This document shows positions 49,648-60,700 of a stretch of DNA of 64,000 nt, piece after piece; within the stretch, counting starts at the first letter, position 1, and every line of letters begins with the position of its first letter. Made by a program: the position numbers and the translations under genes. The DNA lies in the NCBI GenBank assembly GCA_965644295.1, contig CBFFRP010000143.1:124001-188000 (forward strand), in the 5' to 3' direction. The notes under the pieces were generated by a model, which did no database searches, was not told the origin of the DNA, and saw only the letters and a program-made list of their open reading frames with translations. The DNA is from Paraphysomonas bandaiensis. Its lineage: Eukaryota > Chrysophyceae.

Positions 49648-50346
49648 TCATGATTCCGTGAATTCTCCAGTTCGGCTGTTCGAGCTGCCACATGCTGCTG
49701 CTCGTTGAAATATTGATTCTGTTGCGCGAATATTAGTAACGATTTGAATCATTTCATCCAGTGTATCTGGACAAATAAGAGCATGCAATGTCTGATATAA
49801 GGGATCAGGACTGCGGTCTTCTTTTGTGATCGAATACTCTGCAGGATCGTCAGGCAAGGGAGTAAAATCTTCCTCCAGCTCCAGAGCGCAAGTAAAAATC
49901 CAGGATCGTCAGGCAAGGGAGTTTTACTTGCGCTCTGGAGTATATTCTGGATGCATACGAGTGTATGTATGGGAGTTATATGAGCTCTACTGAGGATACC
50001 CTTCGTGCTAACGAGAACAAAAGCGTCTTGTCCAAAAAAGCATACCGCAGAAGCCAATCAGAAATGCATGGAGCTTGTCAATAAAAAAAGTGTCACTCCA
50101 ACAGTCACTGTGAGGACAAGAATCTTTGTAGTGATGATAACTCTGATTTGATTGCAGTGAAATTGTGATTGTATAGTAATAGCAAATGCTATGCGGCTGA
50201 CTAAAGTGTGACGTCGAACAGAACATTGAAGTATTGACAGGCACTGGTATAGGGCAGCGTTTTGGAACTCCAAGAAGCAGATTAGGGATGGCTTGAGGGA
50301 ACAAGTCATCGTTATCCAGCTGAAATCTTGATGTCATGTTGCTCAT
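49648..50346 (-). other. Possible small gene or gene fragment
   Basis: The best coding evidence is the 3' part: a frame ending at 49648 with ALELEEDFTPLPDDPAEYS then EMIQIVTNIRATESIFQR, helical and acidic, not low complexity. The 5' part (frame from 50346, MSNMTSRFQLDNDDLFPQAI) may be a first exon, but I could not find a splice path with consistent phase between them. The middle is disturbed by a local duplication and hairpin (49842-49940). It may be a broken gene. Confidence 0.3.
49842..49940. repeat. 22-bp direct repeat plus 19-bp perfect hairpin
   Basis: caggatcgtcaggcaaggga plus gt occurs at 49842-49863 and 49901-49922. A 19-bp stem lies at 49879-49897 (ctccagagcgcaagtaaaa) with its exact complement at 49922-49940 and a 24-base loop. 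The arrangement looks like a template-switch duplication. Confidence 0.9.
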
Positions 50347-50536
50347 AATAAAAGAAACCGCAACTTCAATTTTGAAGTAGCGAATACCACGTACTTAGTT
50401 TTGTAATTTGGAATTTCAATAATAAAGCAATTTGAGAGAGAGAATACACTGTGAATTGTGCTATTATTAACTGTGAGTTTGTATAGCAAGCTTCAATACT
50501 AACTGTATATGCGGGAGAGCTGTTGTAAAGGTTTAG

Positions 50537-50913
50537 GCCTCATTATCGACACGATGAGCGTGACAAGTGGGTTCCCATGACATGTAGAAATGCGGAGAGT
50601 GTAGATGGAAGTGCACCAATTTGTGCTGTGTGTCTCGAGGTTGTTGAAGATGACGCAAGCACTATGCCTGTTAGTATTAGAGGGGAGTAAATAATTTGAA
50701 GTGCGCAGTGAAGTTCAGTCCGAGTACGTTGTTGATTTATGTGCTGATTTACAGTATGAAACCGTGTTTGAAATGGAAAAAGAAGACCATGCAGATGAGG
50801 CAGTGGATAAGCTCGACTTACTGCGCAATGCTCTCAGTCGTGGTAAAAAGAGAAATGCATCAGAAATGGCTTTCAACTCCAGAGACTGCCGGCTAGTGTC
50901 AGTTAATAAGTAG
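50537..50913 (+). other. Possible gene fragment with a partial RING-like motif
   Basis: A frame from about 50537 reads RDKWVPMTCRNAESVDG then APICAVCLEVVEDDAS, where CAVCLE looks like the first zinc pair of a RING or B-box. A second acidic frame (50701-50913, EVQSEYVVDLCADLQYETVF) ends at TAG. No splice join with consistent phase was found and the remaining zinc ligands are absent. Low confidence. Confidence 0.22.
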
Positions 50914-51914
50914 TGGTGTGTGGCTCACACTCTACTACTCTAGTTACATGCGCAAGCAATAATGAGAACTAGATGGTACTGTAATGAACTATGAGATTAG
51001 GTGAAATTTATATATGCTCAAGATTTGTCGTTAATTTTACGTGACAACACACACAATTGTATATGCAATGTAATAAAAGAGTCTATCTAGTTTGATTACA
51101 ATAAACTTCTCTTAACGATTTTAATTGTGAAAATGGCCAATAGGCATTATATATAGAATATAGAGGCATGCTAGATATCACTTTTACTGCTTTGATTATA
51201 TAAAATGATGAGGCCGAAAGAGCACAGCTGTCTAGTTATTCTAAGATATAATATCTTGTGTATTATACGGGTCACTTCTGCTTGATTGATATAAAACAAT
51301 TACGGATTACGGTAGTTTACCCTCAACAAAGTCCTCGGACTCACGCCTTTTCGTGATGTTCTGGGGGATAAGTACCGGAAACATTTCTTCGGGAAACTAA
51401 CGTGAGCAGCACATATATAGCCAGCAGATGTCTTGTCTTCTCCTATTCAACAATTAGTACAACTGTCACTCTGCAAGCATATTTTATATGCACTTATCAT
51501 ATGTACAAATGTCTTCCTTAATGTGGCGCATCTGAATCCTTTTCATACTCCTTGCCATAAATTAATAATCAAGCAAAATAGCTGTGTTTCCTAATTAATG
51601 TGTATGTGATTATAATTCACCAACTTTAAAATTGAACAAACAACTCATCAATAACCCACATTTTACATATTAAAATACGACTGGTTGATGTCTTTCGTTA
51701 TTATAAATTACATCACATGCCTACATATAATATAGTTTAACACTGGCTATCGACAATGCACAGACTCTAACGACGTCACTTCAAATCTGCTACATAGGAG
51801 TAAAGCCGCAGTTATTTTCATTTTCCGTCTCAAGTATGTCATCACTGCAATTGCTACTTGTGAGGGATAACTTTCCCTAATCACACACAGCATAAATCGT
51901 ATGTAAATTCTGTG
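50914..51914. other. AT-rich intergenic region with one dispersed repeat
   Basis: No frame supported. Holds copy 2 of the ~108-bp repeat at 51320-51428. Confidence 0.45.
51320..51428 (+). repeat. Dispersed repeat, copy 2
   Basis: Starts ccctcaacaaagtcctcgga and ends tatagccagcagat; matches 43713-43820 across its whole length but not beyond. Confidence 0.65.
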
Positions 51915-54900
51915 TTAATCAAATACCTTAGAGCCACTCGTAGAAGTTCCAGAAAACTGGTAATCCGCAGGCATAGGTGCCCAAGCAATGCTGCACTGGC
52001 GCCTCGCCCACTCCTTGTCTTCAATACTATCACCCGCCTGAAAATATATGATGCCAACGGAAAGATTAGTGACACATATACTACCTTATCCTCACTGGCC
52101 ACAGGAAGGGGAATAGCGTCACCAGCGTGAAGTGACAGCACATCTATCGTATGGTCCGCGTTTCCACAATCCAATCCAGTAATAAAGGGGTGCTGAGTTG
52201 CCTCGCGAACACTGTACCTGCGTGACGGTTCTAGAAAAAATATATATATTACGCTCTGAACGACATACGGAATGAATTACATACCTAGCTGCAGCAACAT
52301 ATCTATCAAGTTCTTAGGACTTTCAGGGATTGAACTATCATCCATGTCGGGACAGCCAACGGTGGCGTCAAATTTAACTTCTTTCGACTTCGACCCCGAA
52401 GAGTCCAGAGACTCAGATAATTCGGGATAATCTACACATACTTGGACCAGCACCTGTCATATTAAATTTTATTAAAAACATGTAGTCAAAAATATGCAAT
52501 ACTGAAGCTGGACCTGATGAAACGTAGTTCCGTAATACTTCGGCTTCCCGACAAGACAAAAATAGAGTACGCATCCCAAGGCCCATGAGTCGCCTGCCAA
52601 ACCAGGAATAGACCCAGAAATTAAAACTTCGGGTGGAAGATAGCCTGGGGTTCCTTCGGCATCAACACTACTACTGTCGTTTGAAGAATTTGAGTTCGCA
52701 ATATCGTCAATAGTCAAATCATTCCTATTAGAACACATTAGTATATTGCATTGCAGCAGTCAACAAAAAGTCGTGTGCGTTACGCGCACTATCATGATAT
52801 CAGGAGCAAAATTTGTGAACGGACCTAATTTCTGAGTTATCCCTCCAATCTCCGTCCCGAATATTCTTTATTAACTCGTTGCCTTTCAGTAGCAGAGCAT
52901 GTCCATCACTTGTGACAGCTCGACAAGCACCAAAGTCTGTCAGCTATAAACAAAATTAGCAGACACGTTAGATTATTCACAAAAACAGCTACCTTCACAT
53001 GACCCAAAGACGTTATGAGTATATTCTCTGGCTTAAGGTCATTGAAAGACAAACCCAAGTCATGAATGGAGAGCAGCGCGGCACATATCTCTCCAATGAT
53101 AAATCTTTGCAACAATAATTAAAACTAAAATCATGGATCCGCTCCATATCAAGGTACCTCGAACAAAGTTCATCCAAGGGGCCATTTTTTAAAATCTGCA
53201 GCCAATAGTCAAGGTATACAGTAAACGGGACCACTTACATGTGTATGGAGGTCTCCATTCGCGGCATACTCAAGTACTAAATAGTATCCATCGGTATATC
53301 TGAAAGCAATATTGTTGACACGCAGCTACAGCATCTGTACAATAACCTGAATGCCGAGATTAATCTAGCGATTCCAGGGTGGGAGAGTTCCTGAGTCAAC
53401 AGCCTTGTCAATGGTTGACAAAAAACTTGTGATCACTTACATGGAGAGCAGCAATTTCTCGGCATGCAATATCTATACAACTTCGCCCGATCTGAACCAT
53501 TCTCTTAACAGAGAGAATCTGACTAGCTGATGAACCAAAGATTAGAAATTACAAACAGTATACCACCTTAACAGCATATTCCGGCCATTGAGACCTACTA
53601 GCGTTTGGACCCTATAGAGAAAAGCGTTAGCATCATAGGAAAAGCAAAAGTCATTTACCTTCAGTATACGTCGGCAATACTTTACAGTTCCAAACGAACC
53701 TTCACCCAGTTGTCTATGCAAGTATCACATGCATAAAAGTCAATTATAGAAGTAGGTATTATCTTACTGTCCAAATACAAGATCATGAAACTTCAAGTCA
53801 GGCAGAAGACTTGGCTTTGATGCTGCCTGTTCCCTGACCCAGAATGGCCCGTGCCCATCTTCTTCGTCACCCCCACCGCCATTTAGACGGCATCGCTCAA
53901 TGTACTCCATCACAACATTGGCTGCTGTGAATACATAGGTATCATAGGTGTAGACGAATGGTATAACTCTTACCCGAAATGACTTCGTTTTTAGCTGATT
54001 CCATTGACTTTACATCACCTATACTTGATGTACCAGTGGGTTCCTTTTGGTGCTTGAATGCCCAGGGCGCAACTCCAGTTATAGTAACAGGAGGATTTTC
54101 GCCTGGCTTAATTGGACCTGCAGATTTCATCATACACCACACGTTTTGCCATCACATTTTTATATCACCTGGGTGAGCTTGCTTAATGGTATTGGGATTA
54201 AGCTTCGAACGTGGGAAAGTTGACATCGGCGAAAATTTTCCAGGGGGACGCTCTGAACAACTGGACGAGGACTCCGTTTTCTGCCCTGAGATTGTGTCTA
54301 CATAAAAAGGCGGCAAATTCCATGAATTTAAAGACACGTAAATAGCTAATGTTCTCACCACGTTCTGGGGTCACTTCCGACGGAGGTCGCTTATGAGCCC
54401 GCACAGAACGAATGGATGAAGGGGGTAGACTTGGGTTACTCTTTTTTTCCGAGGGAGCCGTCACACTGGGCGTCTTTCCAATCAGATGCTCCGCAGCAGC
54501 ACAAAAAGCATCATCGTCCATTTCCTGCGAAATTTTACATAATCTGCACCACATCACAATGGGTAAAGAGACCTTCAACTTTTTAAGAACAATTGCTGTC
54601 ATTTTATTCACAGTTTGGTTCCAGAAGAGCTTACCACCGCGATATAGAGGCGGGAGAAAGCCAGATATAGCTTCAAATGCATGTCTAGATATGTGGTCAA
54701 TAAATATTTTATTTCTATAAGTAAAGCATATAAGTAAGGCTGAGATTCACATAGACAACTCTTACCTGAACATTTGGAGTGTACGTTGGAGGGGAATCAT
54801 ATTATCATGACTAAGAAGACTCTTTAATCTGCTCTATTAAAATATTTATACAAAAGTAAACACAAACTGCCGAGGTATACCATGACGTATGGAAATACAG

Positions 54901-56032
54901 CGTCAAACTCCACGTCCGAAGACATGCCCAGTAGCTTTTCCAACTTCAAGTCTATCATTAAAAAGGCATGGAAATCATGATGAACATACCTCATGTACGA
55001 AAAGTACTTCTTTGGGCGTATTGGAATTGAATCCCTCAGGCCAGAGTGATGTCACGAGAACGCGAATAGTGTGAGCTAGCATTGTGTTCGGTTCTTGCAT
55101 GTGCTTTACACCACCATGCATTCTCTCCCATTCAGCCAGCCGGACAAGACAGAGCACCAAGGCTTCGTGATAGGGCTGTGGGATGTCAAGCCTGTCAGTC
55201 TACATGAACAGCGCTTACCTGCACTACAGGAAGCTGGTCCCGCCATTCAATCATTCCGTTGGGAGTGTGTAAAGGCAATAGAACTTTCACAAGCAAATCC
55301 CACTGCACGCGATGACAATCAGGTCGGTATTGTGTAGTTCTCGCATTTGCAATCGATTGATCTGTCATTCCTGCTACAATCTTGGCGACAAGCTGGGACA
55401 GTCAGATTATAACATAAATACTGACATTAAATAATAGTAAACCTTAAGATGTGGTCGAATATCAACACTCTTCAACAAATCTGGAGAAGCGGAATATCGG
55501 ACAAGCTTCGAACCAACCATCAGTCTAATGCTCCCACGTAGATCGATACGATGCCTGTAAACCCACATTAACACATTCCCAGTAGTAACACTAGCCTCTT
55601 TCTGTCCACGATCAAAGCTTTTTAGCACTGAAATTCGAAATAATAGATGAAAAATGAACTCAATTTGAACATAGATTCTTACACTTTAAACAGAATTCCT
55701 TCGATATGCTGTTGACTATGGTGGATATCGCAGAGCTCGTGTTGGTCTCAGGAAACTTCTGTAATATTTCCCAACTATTGAGCGCGAGCTCCTCTATCTG
55801 TGAATGCCTCTGGTTCCAGCAGACCTCCAGTGAAGCCATCACTGATATCACCACTTGTTCGATATCCTGATAGTCTCTTATCTGTATGGGGTATGAGATG
55901 TATCTATCATCATATCATCTGACTGCAGTGTACCTCCATAGATTTAATCATATCGTACAAGACAGTCATGTCCTCTTCACTGGGCATGCGCTCAATGCGA
56001 CTCAACAGAGATATCAACTCCTCTCTGTTCAT
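51915..56032 (-). CDS. PP2A B56 regulatory subunit fused to PDK1-like Ser/Thr kinase, 23 exons
   Basis: Exons 55934-56032, 55683-55881, 55443-55627, 55219-55392, 54990-55175, 54881-54943, 54766-54833, 54359-54714, 54169-54297, 53974-54117, 53768-53924, 53659-53713, 53567-53611, 53441-53518, 53347-53390, 53239-53300, 53158-53195, 52993-53104, 52825-52943, 52514-52724, 52285-52453, 52085-52230, 51915-52037. Residues ~1-400 are B56-like HEAT repeats (DLLVKVLLPLHTPNG, SNTPKEVLFVHELEKLLGM, SGFLPPLYRGGKLFWNQTV). A Ser/Pro-rich linker follows. The kinase (~580-945) has glycine loop QLGEGSFGTVK, EYAVKILSVKR, HELSHPGIARLISAF, LKPENILI, LTDFGACRA, GTPGYLPPEV and AGDSWALGCVLY. 'HRD' reads FND. Exon 54359-54714 carries both the B56 end and the linker. 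An extra A in a run of four at 53279-53282 breaks the frame between GYY and LVLEY. Confidence 0.82.
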
Positions 56033-57700
56033 TGATATGAATAGCTCTTCTCGACTGATGCAGTTGTTATCTCCCGTCAACTCCGACGAGCAGATCTATA
56101 AGTGAATCTACAGAGAGCTCAGCCGGCTGCTGATCGCTCCACACACACCAGAATAGTGGGAGGAATTCCTCCACAGTACTCCACTGTATCTACAGCAGTA
56201 CAATTGGAGTACTCCGGTACAGTACTGTATATGTGTGTATTTGAATAGAACACGAATTTTTCTCATCTACACCATATACAGCGCTATATACGGTGATACG
56301 GTGGTGTCCATGTTCAGATAAGGACCCTGCACCTACTCTGTATATCCACACAGCAACACACACTACGATCTGATAGAGGCAGACACAGATGATCTCACTG
56401 TACAATGGCCTGCAGCAAGGACAAGATCCCATTGCTCGACTGTGATTGGCATCGCAGGACATGCTGTAATCACCTCGTCACCGTTAGTTTCTGCTACAAG
56501 GCACAAGGGTTCAATACCTTTGAACTGATGACAGCGTGGTGATTGTTGCTGTGAGGGTATGTGGTGATCGTAACCATACACAGCCGCATTGTGTCCAATT
56601 GATTTTTCTTTCATGTTCCGTTTGATTGCGCGCATACGAAGCGCTGTCAAGTCTATAGACAAGTGGGAACTATAAGATGCATGTCCGTACATATTTTGAC
56701 TTTTACCACTTTATAACACTGTTTACCAAGGTGTTTGAATGGTGTTTGTTTGAATGGTGTTTGAATGGTGTTATTTATATTTTATACAGCAACACACTGT
56801 GTTCTCTTGTTATTGATGCTTTCTCAATTACTGGACGGAGATAACCCGCCAGTTCCTCTCGATTAGCCCTTTTTGTGTTTCCTATTTGCCATAGGCGACT
56901 GAACATGTCGACCACTGTTAACTTGAGAGAGGGATGATAGAGGGGGAATGGATAAGAATTCTGATGTAAAGATCATAGCAGCGAGTTCAGCAAGGAATAG
57001 ACAAAAGGAGATAATTCAGTTGCAAGAATACAATTATCACGTAGAGCAAGTGCTTTGAGATTTGTCAATCGCAGAGACTAAAAGAAGAAATGCGTCATAT
57101 TTTATAAGTGTTGGTAAAATCTGAGCAGCGAGTAATGCATAGGCAAGATGCCTTGGTATCTCAAAATACTCGTTTTTAGTGTGCTCTATATTTTACATAC
57201 GAATGGCTTATATTCGCACATGTTGTACAACTATATATAGATGGAATTGCTGTCATAGTGTAGGATATTTACTATTAGGAAACAGAATGGAAATATAGCA
57301 AATATAGGACTCTCCTGTCGAATGCGATAAATTATAAATATATATTGGACTGGTTGAAAGTATCATTTTGTATTATTTAGGCTTTACGATGATAGGAATA
57401 CATGATATAAGCGTAAATAGGTGGTACTTGTTTCCAGTACAGGAGTGTGTCGTTGTTGGCCTCGGGGCATATTAACATAATCGTCGCTGTAAAATAAGTC
57501 TTGTAATGAAACGAGACTTCTCGAGATAACTGAGATACCCATACAATGAACCCAGGCGTCACTCGTCCTATGGTGTAGAGGGTGTACAGTGTACAAAAAC
57601 CTTTCATGGTTTAATAACTATTTAGCTAGGTATTCTAATCATTATTTTATAGAAACAAGTATTTTGGTGACGCCAACTATTACCGTTATTTATAACTTAA
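56033..57700. other. Intergenic region between two minus-strand genes
   Basis: Upstream of the B56-kinase gene there are open minus-strand stretches around 56060-56200 (e.g. STVEEFLPLFWCVWSDQQP) that might be a further 5' exon, but no splice of usable length and phase links them to the ATG at 56032. An orphan 109-codon frame lies at 56363-56692. A short gtgtttgaatg tandem repeat is at 56731-56770. The rest is AT-rich. Confidence 0.4.
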
Positions 57701-60700
57701 CTATTCAACGACTCGTTGTGCTTTGCATGTGGGACCGTCATCGTTAATATCTGCACGGTCGCCCCGCTTTTGCCCACACGTCGTAGTATCTGAAACGCCT
57801 ACCTGTAATATATTGCTATTCTCGGCAATAGTGCCTTCTCCTAATTCGCAAAGTGAGGTGTCTCCCTGCACTGTAGCCCCATTTACGACAGACTCGATAG
57901 CACATTCCGCAATCGAGGGTTGATCTAACTGTTGTGTTGTCAGTGCACCACCACAAGTCGCCCAACTTCCGTGTTGTTCAAGATCGCTAGGAACGCAACG
58001 TGACGCTTCCTCTGGTTCTACGACATTAGGTAATTTGTCACATTCAACGCTATTGTAACATGTACGTAGCGCGTTGCTTTCTTTTCTACTTTCAACAGGA
58101 TGAGTTCCCACAGAAGGGCCCCGAGTTATATCGTCTTTCAGACAACGGTCTTTTGCGCCAAGTGACGCCGCATCACTGCGACTCTCAGGTTTGTCAGAAT
58201 CATCATATTTGGATTCGATCTCACCATCATCGCTTGCAATTCCCAAGACATTCGCTCTGTACTCCTCCAAAAGAGCATCGGTGTACGCCTGTGCTCTGTG
58301 ATAACTCCTTGTCACTCGCCTCTCTACACCTCGACGCCAAGACAGCCCCCCCTCGCTGTGCGTCACGACATCTAAAACAATGTCCGGCCAAACAAACGGC
58401 ACCTTATCTTTATTGTCCTGAGACTCATCACCATGATGCTGCACCCATTCGTATAATGCAAGCAATCCGTGACAGAAATCGCACGACCGTTCATCATCGT
58501 ACTCATTGAGAACTTTCATAGTTAGCGGCTCCATATCACATCGCCTTTCTTCAATTTGAACACGACGCTCCGACAGGCTAATTGGAAATACGAAAAATGA
58601 CTCATTGCGTTCTTCTCCCTCATATCCATAGAATATAGCTGGCATGCATCGTTTGGTGAGCCAAAAAAGATTAGTAGGATTCACTGACATATGCGCAGTA
58701 CTGCTGGGAACCGACACAATGGAGACTGAATCGCTAACAGTAACTGGATTATGAATGGAGCCCGATTGCTCATTCTTCACATATATTTGTTCTGAGTCTG
58801 CATTCTTTGGTGCCATTGCTGAAGTACAGGAAGCCTCGTCCTCAGAACTATCATCGTCAAACATGCTGAGCTCTTCCAGGTACTGCTCTTTCAACTTGTT
58901 GACATATGCAATCACACGGACGTTTGCTTTGCCCGTCTTGGCCATACTTCTCTCCACACTACGCGACCACGGCCTCCATGAGCTGTTATGCGCGACCAGG
59001 TCCAAAATAAAATCCGGCCATGCATACGGTTCATCCTCATCACCTGACACATTAGGATCTAGAGAAGGGAGCATGGAGGGCTCACTTTTGTCCTCTGTTG
59101 GTAACATAGACGGACAAGATGGTACAATATCTGATGCAGTGTCACAATCGGTTTGTTGAATCAAATCGGCAGTCTTGCATCTGTTAATATCCCATTCGTA
59201 AAATTGCAGTAAAGCTTCCGCAAAATCTCTGGTGCGTTGGTCGTAGCAGCCTTTTAAGTTGGATAGCGTTAGTGGCTCAACCTCTCTGAACGAAATATCC
59301 ACAAAATACGTATGACACATAGCATTTATTGGTTGTACTTTGAATGTATTCTTCTTATCGTTGCCTGGTGTATCGTAGAACATAACGGGAAGTCCCATTT
59401 TGTTTGACCAGAAAAGATTAGATTTATTACACCACCTGGTGGGTAACGGCTTCGGTGGGGGCTGATATATTACGTGAGCAATAAGAGAAATTCCGATTTC
59501 AACAATACCTGCAATGCTGGTTTTATATCACTTTCGGAGATCTTCTTTCGGCGACCAGGCCCTTTTTTCACCAACTTGGCTGAATCTGATACTAACGATT
59601 TCTTTTGCTTCTCAGCATCTGGAGGCGAAGTGGCAGAAACCAGTGAATCAACTGTTTTACTCGGCCGCTTGCTCTCTTTTTCCTCCGCTCCTCGACTGAC
59701 TTTCCTCTTCTTTATCACGGGGACGGGGACAGAAGATATAGGTGGTTTCTCCTCCGGAGAAGGAGGTGGCACTGGTACCATGATTCCATCATCCCATGGA
59801 TACTCAGCATCCATACAACGACTATCAGAATCCACTCGCTCTTTGTACTCCTCATACAAAGCGTTGAAATATTTACTACGCCGGGATTCTTGGTGCCTTG
59901 GCGTACCAGATCCTGTCCGGCCTTTTTCAGCTCGCCTTCTCCAAGACAGCCACTTCGTACCAGAATAAATCAGCTCCATAATGAACTCTGGATATATATA
60001 CCACTTGCATTTCGGGTACATGGTAAGTTCCATTTCTGCTATATCCATCATGGCTAAGGCGAAATCAGCTGTGCGACTATCATGCATCTTCGCAGCGATT
60101 CCTTCAGTCATGGGGGTCAATGATGAAGCCGAGACTATCTCACTCTTGTAAGGAATATCACATCGAAACGGCAACACGTGCAACGCCGCCCCCCCCGTCA
60201 ACTTCGTCGTTTCTTTCGGATTTATCTCTAGGGAGGTACATATACAAGGACACCCTTTATTTTTGACCCAGTATATATTGTGTGGTGTAAATTTAAGACC
60301 ACTGGGCCATCTATTCGGCACGCCTTCGAGGACTTGTGTGTATGATATACGGGAATCACTTGACGGAGCTATAGCCCTTTGCGATCGGCGTTTCACTGGT
60401 GTAGCTGTAGCTACGAGATCACACTGCTCACGGTCCGGGTAGAGGCAGTAGTACATATTGATTACATCCTTCATTTTAACTTGGTGCTGTAAATTCTCGC
60501 TGCTATCAAAAGCAGACTCTAAATCTCCTGAATTAGAAAATATCTTGCGCAATGAGCAGTAGACGTCACGAATGCTGTCCGTGGGGTGGCTGCGAACACG
60601 TAGTGAATATACTGTGAAACGAGAATACAATTACAAGGTACCTTGACACTTCAAAAAACGATTGCAACAGCTGCACTGGCCACGCAGTACCAAAACTGCT

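Noticed and set aside
56363-56692. 109-codon minus-strand frame
   Set aside because: No homology and no splice link to the B56-kinase gene; likely chance.
57377-57607. Two overlapping minus-strand frames of 70-76 codons
   Set aside because: Mutually out of phase, no homology, AT-rich intergenic setting.
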